NCBI GenBank assembly: GCA_028281065.1 | Contig: JANQKN010000135.1 | Coordinates: 1-34,588, forward strand | DNA length: 34,588 nucleotides | From: Flavobacteriaceae bacterium | Lineage (GTDB): Bacteria > Bacteroidota > Bacteroidia > Flavobacteriales > Flavobacteriaceae | Reading direction: 5' to 3' | Shown here: one piece after another, positions 1 to 8,086 of the stretch | How the letters are laid out: the number at the start of each line of letters is the position of its first letter | Position numbering within the stretch: the stretch's first letter is position 1 | The notes under the pieces: generated by a model | Databases searched by the model: none | Told to the model about the DNA's origin: nothing | Seen by the model: the letters and a program-made list of their open reading frames with translations, nothing else | Position numbers and translations under genes: made by a program

Positions 1-20
1 TTTGTTTTATCGTACTTCAA

Positions 21-404
21 CTAGAAGTTGAACTTAATATAATTCGATTTGTACACTTCGTAAATATAATCCCCTTCAATTAAAAGGATTAAGATAAGGT
101 AACAGATAAGGAATACCCCTGTCCATACTACGGATCTTCTCAAGGATTTCAATTCATCACGCATGTGCATGAAATCCCAAGTAATGTAATATGCTTTTAC
201 CAAAGTAAGAATGATAAAGATCCAGTTAAGGTATTTCATGGCAAGGAATCGCCCGTGAACCAAACTCTCTGGCTTTACAATACCTAACCAAACTTCGATA
301 GCCGTAACAAAACAAAGGAAGAAGAATACCCCCCAAATCTTACGAACGTTTGACTTAAATTTCCAAAGTCCTCTAAATATCTCTAATTTATGATCGTGTC
401 CCAT
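21..404 (-). CDS. Cytochrome c oxidase subunit IV-like membrane protein
   Basis: A 127-residue inner-membrane protein of the prokaryotic cytochrome oxidase subunit IV type. Three hydrophobic segments are visible at roughly residues 22-42, 58-76 and 91-110, linked by short charged loops, which is the usual size and topology for this small accessory subunit. It carries no redox ligands and is expected to stabilise the oxidase core. It starts with ATG at 404, 20 bases after the end of the large subunit III gene, and follows ctaB and two subunit III genes on the same strand, so it is read as the last visible gene of a cox accessory operon. The family call rests on length, topology and context rather than on a catalytic motif. 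Confidence 0.85.
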   Translation of the reverse strand: MGHDHKLEIFRGLWKFKSNVRKIWGVFFFLCFVTAIEVWLGIVKPESLVHGRFLAMKYLNWIFIILTLVKAYYITWDFMHMRDELKSLRRSVVWTGVFLICYLILILLIEGDYIYEVYKSNYIKFNF

Positions 405-423
405 TTGTTTTTAAATTCAATAA

Positions 424-1494
424 TTAAACCAGATAGAAGAAGGTAAATACGAATACCCATACTAAATCTACAAAGTGCCAATACAGCCCTACTTTCTCAA
501 CCATTTCATAGCTCTTTCTCTTCTCGTAGGTACCAATGATTACATTGAAGAAAATGATGATGTTAATAACAACCCCTGAGAATACGTGGAAACCGTGGAA
601 TCCTGTAATAAAGAAAAAGAAATTGGCAAATAGTGGGTGACCATACTCATTGCGTTTTAGGTTTGCACCCTGTACCACCAATTTTCCGTCATTCTTCAGT
701 TTTGCCAATCCTACTTCACGGCTGTAAATTGCTTTTTCACCGGGTTTATCTAAGTTGATGAACTCTCTTTCCAAACGGGCTACTTCTGCAATAACATCAG
801 GATTTTCGGAAGCTCTCAACTTTTCCATATCGGGAACCAATTCTTGCGAACGGATCAACAAATTTGGATCTGCTTCAAATCCTTTTAGTACTTCTTCATA
901 GGTAACAGTGGTTTGGGTTTCTGGTTCGGAAACGTACCATATACCATTACTTTCTTCATGGGTTCCCCTTTCTGAATGAATAGGAATAGCAAACTCTGTA
1001 ACAGATGCACGCTCACCATCAGTATCCAAGAACTGAAGGATTTTACCTCCCTTGGTTTCTACAGCACCATAGTCCCCTTTAATAAAGGTTGCCCACTCCC
1101 ACGCTTGAGATCCAACGAAGACAGCACCACCAATAATGGTAAAGAACATATACCAAATCACTCTGTTTTTCTGCATCCTGTGACCTGCATCCACGGCAAG
1201 TACCATCGTTACAGAAGAGAAAATAAGCACCAAAGTCATGAAAGCTACGTAATACATAGGTGCAGGAACGCCATGCAAGAACGGAACGTGCGTAAACACT
1301 TCGTCGGCAATAGGCCAAGCATCTATAAACTTAAATCTGGAAAATCCATACGCGGCAATGAAGCCCGAAAAGGTTAATGCATCCGATACGATGAAAAACC
1401 ACATCATCATCTTACCATAGCTGGCATTGAGTGGACGGTTTCCTCCGCCCCAGGTTTTTCCTTCGGTACCTGTTTTGGCAACAGTAGTTTCCAT
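424..1494 (-). CDS. Cytochrome c oxidase subunit III with a large loop insertion
   Basis: Membrane subunit III of the heme-copper oxidase, 356 residues against about 200 for the five-helix bacterial form. Helices are seen near residues 29-50, 80-101, 111-133, 283-305 and 330-355. The family signature WHFVDLVWVF closes the protein, and the helix-3 motif Q-A-W-E-W keeps the conserved glutamate. The extra length is an insertion of about 140 mostly hydrophilic, Glu-rich residues between helices 3 and 4, where the adjacent paralogue has about 18; standard subunit III topology puts it on the periplasmic side. ATG start at 1494, with its own possible promoter at 1521-1528 in the 44-base gap to the other subunit III gene. 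No frameshift is seen, so the insertion looks genuine. Confidence 0.93.
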   Translation of the reverse strand: METTVAKTGTEGKTWGGGNRPLNASYGKMMMWFFIVSDALTFSGFIAAYGFSRFKFIDAWPIADEVFTHVPFLHGVPAPMYYVAFMTLVLIFSSVTMVLAVDAGHRMQKNRVIWYMFFTIIGGAVFVGSQAWEWATFIKGDYGAVETKGGKILQFLDTDGERASVTEFAIPIHSERGTHEESNGIWYVSEPETQTTVTYEEVLKGFEADPNLLIRSQELVPDMEKLRASENPDVIAEVARLEREFINLDKPGEKAIYSREVGLAKLKNDGKLVVQGANLKRNEYGHPLFANFFFFITGFHGFHVFSGVVINIIIFFNVIIGTYEKRKSYEMVEKVGLYWHFVDLVWVFVFTFFYLV

Positions 1495-1520
1495 ATAAAG
1501 AATTTGGTTTATTTAGTGTG

Positions 1521-1528
1521 CAAAAATA
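1521..1528 (-). promoter_or_regulatory. Putative promoter -7 element before the large subunit III gene
   Basis: The minus strand reads TATTTTTG, a full match to the Bacteroidota -7 pattern TAnnTTTG. A TTTC lies 19 bases upstream as a weak -33 element. The predicted transcript start (about 1516) would give a 22-base leader before the ATG at 1494. Inferred from pattern only. Confidence 0.45.
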
Positions 1529-1538
1529 AGTATAATTT

Positions 1539-2126
1539 TTATCTAACGAAATAGAAAAACAAAAAGAGGTAAACCCACAAAAAGTCAACAAAATGCCAAA
1601 AGGTAGCAGCTAGTTCTATACCAAGGGTTTTCCCGTTTTTATAACGTTGTTTATAATGATTATAAATTACAACCAAAAGTGCTATTAAACCTGCCACCAC
1701 GTGGGCAATATGCACTACGGCTATAATGTATATAAAGCTTCCTTTTATGTTACTTGTGGGGCCTGTAAAGTTAATCCCCATGTCCTCGATCATCTGCGTG
1801 AACCCACTTACCTGGAACCAGATAAACAACAGCCCCAATAAAAAGGTGGTGATTAAAAGCAGCATTCCTTCTTTGGATTTCTCCTTCTGCACGCTTTTTT
1901 TGGCAAAATGCATGGTAACACTACTCAACACAATGACCAATAAACTCCAATAAAAAGCAGAGGGCAACTCCATATCTTGAAGCCAATCCCTTCGGGATTT
2001 ACTCACTATGTATGAGCTGGTAAATCCTGCGAAACTCATTCCTAAACTCACCATCCCGAACCAGAGCATCATTTTCTTAGCCCTTTGGTGTTTTAGTTCT
2101 TCGGTTCCGTCTGTATAATCTTTCAT
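1539..2126 (-). CDS. Cytochrome c oxidase subunit III (short, five-helix form)
   Basis: A 195-residue subunit III with five helices and the terminal signature WHFVDFLWVYLF. It is the normal length for the bacterial five-helix form. I start it at the ATG at 2126 rather than at the TTG one codon earlier: this start overlaps the ctaB stop codon as TGATG, typical of translational coupling. It differs from its neighbour in helix 3, where the conserved Q-x-x-E-[WY] becomes F-Q-V-S-G-F, so the glutamate is missing. Two subunit III proteins in tandem are often seen in Bacteroidota; which one contacts the CoxA encoded at 28360-30186, or whether both do, cannot be told from sequence. Confidence 0.93.
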   Translation of the reverse strand: MKDYTDGTEELKHQRAKKMMLWFGMVSLGMSFAGFTSSYIVSKSRRDWLQDMELPSAFYWSLLVIVLSSVTMHFAKKSVQKEKSKEGMLLLITTFLLGLLFIWFQVSGFTQMIEDMGINFTGPTSNIKGSFIYIIAVVHIAHVVAGLIALLVVIYNHYKQRYKNGKTLGIELAATFWHFVDFLWVYLFLFFYFVR

Positions 2127-3022
2127 CAACGAATAAATTTATCTGCTACATAAATAATCTGCAATAAGGTAATATAGCTTACACTCACCAACATAAGTTG
2201 GCGTGCTGCCTTATCGCTTTTAAGTCGGTACAATCTAAAAGCATAGTATATCAACCAAATTCCAAGACCAAAGATAATGACCCCGGAAACCGGTGTAAGG
2301 TAGAGCCTTCCTGTAACACCTGCTACAGGGATCAATGAGGCCAATACCGTCCAAATGCAATACAATATCACCTGAATCGCGGTTCCCTTGTCCCTCTTAC
2401 CATTTGGGAGCATGAAAAAACCGCCTTTTTTATAATCTTCGTATAAAAACCAGCCAATGGCCCAGAAATGGGGGAACTGCCAAAAAAACTGAACCATAAA
2501 CAAGGTTCCAGGTTCGATGCCAAACTCATTGGTAGCTGCCACCCATCCCAGCATAAATGGAATTGCCCCAGGAAAAGCCCCAACAAATACCGAAAGTGGT
2601 GTTTTGGTTTTTAAAGGCGTATACAAACTCACATACATAAAAATGGAAACAGCCCCAAACATGGCAGTTTTTGGGTTTATGTAATACAGGATGGCTATCC
2701 CAGCTAAAGTTAGGACAGTGGCAAGGATAAAAGCAGCATTTACCTTCATCCTACCCGCAGGAATGGGACGATCCTTGGTACGCTCCATGAGAGCGTCCAA
2801 ATCTCTTTCAATAATCTGGTTGTAGACATTGGAAGCACCTACCATACAGTACCCTCCTAAACACAAGAGCAGCAACACATTAAAGTCGACACCTTGTTCC
2901 ACTCCCAATAAGTATCCCGCCACCGAAGAGAACACCACACTTACGGAAAGCCTCATTTTGGTGATCTCCGTGAAGTTCCTAATCGCTAAAACCGGAATGG
3001 ATGTAGACTGTGTTGTGGACAA
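2126..3022 (-). CDS. ctaB: Protoheme IX farnesyltransferase (heme O synthase)
   Basis: UbiA-family polytopic membrane enzyme that attaches a farnesyl group to protoheme IX to make heme O, the precursor of heme A for the oxidase encoded nearby. The first Asp-rich site is clear: N-V-Y-N-Q-I-I-E-R-D-L-D, followed by the M-E-R-T-x-x-R-P-I-P segment. A second polar loop contains Y-E-D-Y-K-K-G-G-F-F-M-L-P. The frame is open back to a GTG at 3076, but a perfect TAnnTTTG promoter octamer lies inside that extension, so I place the start at the TTG at 3022 (299 residues, normal for the family, beginning M-S-T-T-Q-S). The start is the main uncertainty. It overlaps the next gene by one base. Confidence 0.94.
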   Translation of the reverse strand: MSTTQSTSIPVLAIRNFTEITKMRLSVSVVFSSVAGYLLGVEQGVDFNVLLLLCLGGYCMVGASNVYNQIIERDLDALMERTKDRPIPAGRMKVNAAFILATVLTLAGIAILYYINPKTAMFGAVSIFMYVSLYTPLKTKTPLSVFVGAFPGAIPFMLGWVAATNEFGIEPGTLFMVQFFWQFPHFWAIGWFLYEDYKKGGFFMLPNGKRDKGTAIQVILYCIWTVLASLIPVAGVTGRLYLTPVSGVIIFGLGIWLIYYAFRLYRLKSDKAARQLMLVSVSYITLLQIIYVADKFIR

Positions 3023-3046
3023 AAGTGCCTGTTTTTGAAAACGCTG

Positions 3047-3054
3047 CAAAGATA
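3047..3054 (-). promoter_or_regulatory. Putative promoter -7 element for ctaB and the cox accessory operon
   Basis: The minus strand reads TATCTTTG, a perfect TAnnTTTG, with a TTG 21 bases upstream. The predicted start of transcription is near 3042, about 20 bases before the TTG codon at 3022. It lies inside the longest possible ctaB frame and therefore decides against the GTG start at 3076. Confidence 0.55.
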
Positions 3055-3120
3055 CATCACAACCCGCATTTTTCACAATATATATCTTATATTGTTGGCA
3101 TCGTATTTGAACTATTTTAG

Positions 3121-3128
3121 TAAATTCG
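3121..3128 (+). promoter_or_regulatory. Weak promoter-like element before the metallo-hydrolase gene
   Basis: The plus strand reads TAAATTCG, one mismatch from TAnnTTTG. A TTG lies 23 bases upstream. It would place the transcript start near 3133 and give a 20-base leader. The 76-base gap between the divergent genes must hold promoters for both. Confidence 0.3.
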
Positions 3129-3152
3129 TTATAATCTCAAAAAACAAATAGT

Positions 3153-4214
3153 ATGCGTAAAATTTTTTCATTAACCCTAGCTCTGTTAATGACAACTTGT
3201 TTCTTTGCTCAAGAAGATAAAAAGGACGGTGATAAAGGAGATAACAAAAGAGGCAACAGTATTGTTCGAAACATAAAAATCAAGGACAACATGTACATGA
3301 TTACAGGTAGAGGTGGGAATATCGGGGTAAACACTGGTGAGAATGGTGTCCTGGTTATAGACAGTCAATTTGCAGAACTAAGCCCGGATATTATAGCATC
3401 CATAAAACGCGTAAGCAATGATAAACCCATTCAGTTTTTGGTAAACACCCATCACCATGGGGATCATGTTGGAGGGAATGAAAACTTTAGTAAGGAAGGA
3501 GCCATTATCTATGCGCATGATAATGTACGGTATCGAATACTTAAAAAAGAACAGGAAAAAGCTGAAAAAGAAATAGATAAGGCTTATGACGAAAGCGTAA
3601 AAAAGGGAGTCGGAGAATCCATGAGTCAAGAAGAAGCCGAGATGAATGCGAAAAGAGGGGTCGAAAGAATGCAAGAATCATTAGATATAGATTATATATC
3701 CCCTATGATCACTTATTCTGAAAATTCCACGATGTACTACAATGGGCAAAAGATCATGCTTCTACATCTACACAAAGCCCATACCGATGGGGACACCATG
3801 ATTTTCTTTACCGATAGCAATGTTATTCACACGGGGGATGCCTACATAAAAGGTAAATATCCTTTTGTGGATGTTAAAAATGGTGGGAGTGTAGAGGGAT
3901 ACATCAATGGGCTTCAAAAAATAATGGCCCTTTCCGACGAAGACACTCAAATCATCCCAGGCCATGGGACCCTTGCTACACGAGCCGATGTTGAAGAGAC
4001 TTTAAAAATGATGAAGTACCTTAAAGACCGTGTTGCTTACTATTACCTAACGGGCAAAACCCTTGAAGAAATCCTTCCTTTGGAAGATGTAGGTAAAATA
4101 TACGATGATAAAGGTTTTGGTGGTGGATTTATTTCTACCGAAAGCTTTATTACCGTTTTGTACAACGCCGCAGCAAAAAAGTACAAGAACAAAAGGGCTA
4201 AGCCACAAAAATAG
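3153..4214 (+). CDS. Exported MBL-fold metallo-hydrolase
   Basis: Metallo-beta-lactamase-fold protein of 353 residues. A signal peptide is seen at 1-20 (hydrophobic core, then F-F-A-Q|E-D), so it should act in the periplasm or be surface-bound. Metal ligands are all present: H100-x-H102-x-D104-H105, H210, D229 and H271. This is a complete two-metal site. Residues about 130-176 form a charged, helix-like insertion (many K and E) between the HxHxDH strand and the next ligand. Substrate is not evident; this group includes hydrolases of several substrate classes and some beta-lactamases, and nothing here proves antibiotic hydrolysis. It is the only plus-strand gene in the window, divergent from ctaB and tail-to-tail with the RemB-like gene, 16 bases apart. 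Confidence 0.9.
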   Translation: MRKIFSLTLALLMTTCFFAQEDKKDGDKGDNKRGNSIVRNIKIKDNMYMITGRGGNIGVNTGENGVLVIDSQFAELSPDIIASIKRVSNDKPIQFLVNTHHHGDHVGGNENFSKEGAIIYAHDNVRYRILKKEQEKAEKEIDKAYDESVKKGVGESMSQEEAEMNAKRGVERMQESLDIDYISPMITYSENSTMYYNGQKIMLLHLHKAHTDGDTMIFFTDSNVIHTGDAYIKGKYPFVDVKNGGSVEGYINGLQKIMALSDEDTQIIPGHGTLATRADVEETLKMMKYLKDRVAYYYLTGKTLEEILPLEDVGKIYDDKGFGGGFISTESFITVLYNAAAKKYKNKRAKPQK

Positions 4215-4230
4215 AACCTGAGCAGGTAGT

Positions 4231-6339
4231 CTAGAAATCGTAGTACCAGTTAAACAGATCGGTACGGATTCCAAAGTTAACCCAAGTCGTATTATTGTTA
4301 AAGACTACATCGGTATCCACCTCGGGGCTAAAATCCCTAATGATTAAACTTCCGTAGATTTTTAGGTTCGTTGCTGGGTTTATAAGATATCCCGCCTGTA
4401 TTTCGGCATGGAAAAAGTCCGTGGTGTTACCCTGTGCCAGTTCGTTTCCATTGTCGGACACACGGTTGTCTTCACTCCCATAAATACTCCCCCCATAAAA
4501 GAAGTCATCCTCTGCCGTGTTGAATTCGAACCCACGTTTTGCCACAATTACCTTGGCATCGCCAAAGATCCTTCCGTTTTGGTAACGGGCAATCCCTACG
4601 AATTCTGAAAAGTTAGCCCCTAAGGTATGCGCCATGGATTGATTGTTATGTCCGTAATTAAGGATGACCGAATTGTGGGAATAGGTATATGGACGCACCC
4701 TGTTGTATTCGGCTTGAAGATTCAGCCCTTTCACCCCAAAAGCATCGTAGTACTTTCCTCCTACTTGATACCCTACTTTGTTTTTGTAACTACCATCGCC
4801 CCCAAAGATATCGGATGAGGAGAATTCGTCAATGATCAATTGACTGTACATATTGAATCGATTGGTAAATCGATACTTGGCACTTAATCCAATGATAGCA
4901 TTTCCTCCTCTGGAACCTGTAGAAAACTCTATGGCACGGTAAAAAATAACGGGATTGATGTAGTTAAAATCGAAGCCCCTGTCATTATCGTTTTCCCAAA
5001 TAACCGATTCAAAAAAGCCCACATTAAGTCGTTTGGTTACATTGTAGCTTAAATAGTGATTGGCCATGAATTTGGTTCGGAACGATCCATCGGCAGTCAC
5101 CTCACTCCTCACATCCCGTAAAGACATCCAAGTATTGGTATACTTCAGTTTCCAAAAGGTAGTATTCAATTTAAAAAAGGGGTAGGGACTGGCATTGTCA
5201 CTCATAAACAAGGAACGGTAGCCATCTCCAATAAAATTCTTTCCATGACCCAACTGTATATTGAAGTGTTTACTAGGTGTATACGAAACATGACCTGTAG
5301 CTATGGGATAGTCATAGGAATCTGTTCTAAACCGCTTGGCAATTCCCCTTCCGGGAATAATGGCTGGGTTTCCCCCATCGGGTGCCCTTGCTTCTGCAAA
5401 CCGGTTGAAATAATCTGCAAAACGCCCTTGGCTTTCATATACTACTGCAAAAAAGTTGAGCTTCTTCCCCAATCCCCCTTGGGTATAGACCAAACGGGTG
5501 TTGTTATAGGTATCTATATCTGCATCCGTATCTTTCCCTGCTTGTAAATCCACCCCGGGGTCGAGGGTTATCCAAAAATCCTTTCCTTTTATGGTTACCA
5601 TATGCTCGTTCCACCATTTTCTACCGAACCATGTTTTACGAGGTTTGGAAATCCTGGCATTAACTTCAGCAAAGTTGTAGTATTTGTTTACATCAGCATA
5701 CACAAATGGCTTTTGGGCGGTATGAGTATTGACACCTACCTGATTAAGGGAAGCGTCAAAAAGATTGTAATTATGGTGCGACAAAGGGATATTAATATAA
5801 CTCGTATACTCATCGTTGTCATAAGGGAACTTTTCAATGGCATCATACTCAGGATGCTCTTCGGTACCAATAATTTTTTTTGGGTCTTGCTTTGTTATGG
5901 AAGCACTCTCACCTTTGTTGGCTTCTTCCTCTACAAAAGTACCAATAGGTATACCAAATGTAAAGGTGTATTGTGTGGTTAGGGCTTTAGCATTATAGGT
6001 GGCGGGTTCAATTTTCGGAAATTGGCCGAATACCCTTTTAAGTTCCTCTTTTAATTCATCGTAAATCGCATCTATATAAAGCACCTCAAAATCCCCTTCT
6101 TTGGTCACTTCAAAAAGCACGCTCATTTCGCCCTTGTAGTTATCTTCAGAAACTATAGAAGGTTCCTGGAAATTTTCGGAAATAAGCTGCCGAACTTTGT
6201 TGTTGAAACACACATCCAAGTTACTTACTTCAACGGTTTCACACTCTGGAAAAACAGGATATTTTTCGAAAGCATCTTGGGCATTAGCGATTAGTATGGA
6301 AAAAAGGAACGAAACGAGAAGGGCAGAAGATTTCTTCAT
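4231..6339 (-). CDS. RemB-like outer-membrane protein with N-terminal TonB-C-like domain
   Basis: A 702-residue exported protein starting at the ATG at 6339; a TTG two codons earlier is less likely. Signal peptide is residues 1-20, ending A-N-A-Q. Residues about 25-135 resemble the TonB C-terminal domain: a Y-P-V-F-P-E-C-E opening like that of the two TonB proteins next door, then a central strand-rich part and an F-G-Q-F-P-K-I-E-P segment. The remainder is rich in aromatic, alternating strands and contains L-F-M-S-D-N-A-S-P-Y-P-F, resembling the Wzi-like capsule-assembly barrel family. This architecture matches proteins annotated in Flavobacteria as gliding motility protein RemB; I recall this match rather than having tested it. 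A role in motility here is therefore inferred. Confidence 0.72.
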   Translation of the reverse strand: MKKSSALLVSFLFSILIANAQDAFEKYPVFPECETVEVSNLDVCFNNKVRQLISENFQEPSIVSEDNYKGEMSVLFEVTKEGDFEVLYIDAIYDELKEELKRVFGQFPKIEPATYNAKALTTQYTFTFGIPIGTFVEEEANKGESASITKQDPKKIIGTEEHPEYDAIEKFPYDNDEYTSYINIPLSHHNYNLFDASLNQVGVNTHTAQKPFVYADVNKYYNFAEVNARISKPRKTWFGRKWWNEHMVTIKGKDFWITLDPGVDLQAGKDTDADIDTYNNTRLVYTQGGLGKKLNFFAVVYESQGRFADYFNRFAEARAPDGGNPAIIPGRGIAKRFRTDSYDYPIATGHVSYTPSKHFNIQLGHGKNFIGDGYRSLFMSDNASPYPFFKLNTTFWKLKYTNTWMSLRDVRSEVTADGSFRTKFMANHYLSYNVTKRLNVGFFESVIWENDNDRGFDFNYINPVIFYRAIEFSTGSRGGNAIIGLSAKYRFTNRFNMYSQLIIDEFSSSDIFGGDGSYKNKVGYQVGGKYYDAFGVKGLNLQAEYNRVRPYTYSHNSVILNYGHNNQSMAHTLGANFSEFVGIARYQNGRIFGDAKVIVAKRGFEFNTAEDDFFYGGSIYGSEDNRVSDNGNELAQGNTTDFFHAEIQAGYLINPATNLKIYGSLIIRDFSPEVDTDVVFNNNTTWVNFGIRTDLFNWYYDF

Positions 6340-6362
6340 CGGCAAAGGGCGTTTAGTTTGTC

Positions 6363-6370
6363 GAAAGATA
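6363..6370 (-). promoter_or_regulatory. Putative promoter -7 element for the RemB-like gene
   Basis: The minus strand reads TATCTTTC, one mismatch from TAnnTTTG, with TTTT 20 bases upstream. The predicted transcript start near 6358 gives a 19-base leader before the ATG at 6339. It sits just beyond the terminator of the upstream tonB gene, which supports a separate transcription unit. Confidence 0.4.
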
Positions 6371-6390
6371 CGTTTTTTTAATATGCCCTT

Positions 6391-6425
6391 AAAAAGAAAA
6401 CCCGTTTCGCAAGGGAAACGGGTTT
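6391..6425 (-). terminator. Rho-independent terminator after the 266-residue tonB
   Basis: Perfect 11-base inverted repeat (6398-6408 with 6415-6425, core AAACCCGTTTC) with a six-base loop. On the minus strand it is followed by a T-rich run, TTTTCTTTTT. It begins 7 bases past the tonB stop codon at 6432. Confidence 0.88.
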
Positions 6426-6431
6426 GTGTTT

Positions 6432-7232
6432 TTAATATTCTGCCCTAAAGAGGATAGGCATTCGGTACATGACCGGAACGCTTTTGTTCATTTCCTTAGC
6501 GGGTTCCATTTTTGGGAGTTTGGAAATAACCTTAGTGGCTTCTTTCTCCAGGTCCTTTTCCTTTGATCTTGCTAAAATATCCACCACATTTCCGTCGGCA
6601 TCTACCGTAAACTGAACACTGATACGAAGCATCTGCCCAGCATACTTTTCGGAATACCTGTCGGTATTGAACTTTCTTCCCACAAAAGCCCTGATCTTGG
6701 AAGAAAGACACTCCATCCTAGCACTGTTATCCGTAAGCCCTTCGCATCCAGGAAATACAGGAACCGAATCTACTTGATTAATGCCACGGGTAACGGGTGG
6801 TTCTTCCTTAGGGGTAACCGTGGATGGCTTGGAAATCATAGGAGCATCGGTGGGTTCCGAAATCCCCGTTTTGGTTTCTGGTACTTTTACGGTATTATCT
6901 ACGGACTTGAATTTAGACGCCAATGTAACTACAGGTTCCTTTGGCCTTGTCTTTACAATGGGTTCTACTTTTTTGGGAACTGGAGGCATCTCTGCTATAA
7001 CATTTAATAATTGGATTTCGTCCAAATCGGGACCTTTAGTGTCATAGGCAATGTCCTGGGGTTTTATTTCCCAATCCATTTCAACTACTACTAATGTAAG
7101 CAACAGGCTAACTACCAACCCAATCTGGAAGTAAAGGGTTGAGTTCCAACGAATGTTAATTCGCTTTTTTTCTTCTCTTTTTGAGAGTACCTTTGTTTTG
7201 GCACTGTCTGACTTTTTAATAGATGGTAACAT
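6432..7232 (-). CDS. Energy transducer TonB family protein (266 residues)
   Basis: TonB couples the inner-membrane proton gradient to outer-membrane receptors. Visible order: a basic cytoplasmic tail (1-30), one transmembrane helix at about 32-51, a Pro/Lys/Glu linker (about 80-150, P-P-V-P-K-K and similar), and a TonB C-terminal domain from about 155 to 266 with V-F-P-G-C-E near its start and the closing Y-R-M-P-I-L-F. Two cysteines (in G-C-E and in M-E-C-L) are shared with the next TonB gene and could pair. It is followed immediately by a terminator and preceded by the terminator of the other tonB, so it is probably a single-gene unit. Which ExbB/ExbD pair it uses is not in the window. Confidence 0.92.
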   Translation of the reverse strand: MLPSIKKSDSAKTKVLSKREEKKRINIRWNSTLYFQIGLVVSLLLTLVVVEMDWEIKPQDIAYDTKGPDLDEIQLLNVIAEMPPVPKKVEPIVKTRPKEPVVTLASKFKSVDNTVKVPETKTGISEPTDAPMISKPSTVTPKEEPPVTRGINQVDSVPVFPGCEGLTDNSARMECLSSKIRAFVGRKFNTDRYSEKYAGQMLRISVQFTVDADGNVVDILARSKEKDLEKEATKVISKLPKMEPAKEMNKSVPVMYRMPILFRAEY

Positions 7233-7280
7233 AGTGTTTATATTTAAGAGTTATAATAACTAGTTACCAAGGGTTGTGCC

Positions 7281-7313
7281 AAAAAAGAACCGCCTCCCAT
7301 GGGAGGCGGTTTA
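7281..7313 (-). terminator. Rho-independent terminator after the 240-residue tonB
   Basis: Inverted repeat with 11-base arms at 7288-7298 and 7301-7311 (AACCGCCTCCC / GGGAGGCGGTT); the real hairpin loop would be about four bases. On the minus strand it is followed by TTCTTTTTT. It lies 30 bases past the stop codon at 7343. Confidence 0.88.
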
Positions 7314-7342
7314 CTTTATCGTATATCTTAAAAAATCCTTCT

Positions 7343-8065
7343 TTAGTTCTCTACTTGGAAAAGGATAGGTAGTGCGTACAATACCCCTACAGCTTTTCCA
7401 CGCTGTCTACCTGGAGTCATTTTAGGCAGGGACTTTACTACCTTTATAGCTTCTTGCTCTAAACGTGGGTGCGGAGCACGTGCTCTTACGTTTACAACGT
7501 TTCCGTTTCTGTCTATCTTAAATTGTACGGAAATACGTTGTCTTCCTTCTAATCCTAAATCGTTGGCCAATTCGGTATCGAACTTTTTCTGTACAAACTT
7601 CTGTACTTTGTCCGACATACATTTCTTCTTGGCATCGTTGTTCCCGGCATTTTCACAACCTGGATAGATTGGTACATTCTCAATTACTGCAAAAGGAACG
7701 TCTGCGATTTCTTCTTCTTCTACTTCCTCAATCTCCTCGATCTCTACGATCTCTTCCTCTTGATTTGTTTCGGTTGATTCTATAATGGTTTCTTCCACTT
7801 CTTCTTCGTCTTCCACTACCTCAATAACTTCAGGAGCTGGTGGTGGTGGTGGCGGTGGCGGTGGCGGTGTTATGGTTTGGGTAATTGGGATTTCTTCTTC
7901 AAGATCGTCCCCAACGTCTAGGTTTTGCCCAGCTAGGTCGTCTTTATCCCATGTTTTAAACTCAATAGCTTGCCACGATATGAAAAGCATTAATACCAAC
8001 CCTCCGTAAAGGAAGACGGAACTCCATCTGTTTAGGTCGGCTTTAGGATTTTTCTTAGGTTCCAT
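7343..8065 (-). CDS. Energy transducer TonB family protein (240 residues, acidic linker)
   Basis: One transmembrane helix (about 16-33), then a run of ten prolines at residues 67-76, then a strongly acidic linker at about 80-123 made mostly of E, V and I, then a TonB C-terminal domain (about 125-240). The C-domain starts V-P-I-Y-P-G-C-E and ends A-L-P-I-L-F-Q-V-E-N, the same layout as the 266-residue neighbour. Acidic linkers are unlike the classical Lys-Pro linker of proteobacterial TonB. It follows vanZ after 59 bases; a weak promoter element at 8087-8094 may give it its own transcript, and a strong hairpin ends it. Co-location with gcvH and sprA is, as I recall, conserved in Flavobacteria. 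Confidence 0.93.
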   Translation of the reverse strand: MEPKKNPKADLNRWSSVFLYGGLVLMLFISWQAIEFKTWDKDDLAGQNLDVGDDLEEEIPITQTITPPPPPPPPPPAPEVIEVVEDEEEVEETIIESTETNQEEEIVEIEEIEEVEEEEIADVPFAVIENVPIYPGCENAGNNDAKKKCMSDKVQKFVQKKFDTELANDLGLEGRQRISVQFKIDRNGNVVNVRARAPHPRLEQEAIKVVKSLPKMTPGRQRGKAVGVLYALPILFQVEN

Positions 8066-8086
8066 AATAGAATGTTTATATAGTTG

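Noticed and set aside
976-1377. Plus-strand open frame of 133 codons
   Set aside because: It lies entirely inside the subunit III gene on the other strand, has no recognisable domain, and is explained as a shadow frame.
3153-4214. Antibiotic-resistance beta-lactamase
   Set aside because: The metal site is of the MBL fold, but the fold serves many substrates and no specific lactamase signature is evident.
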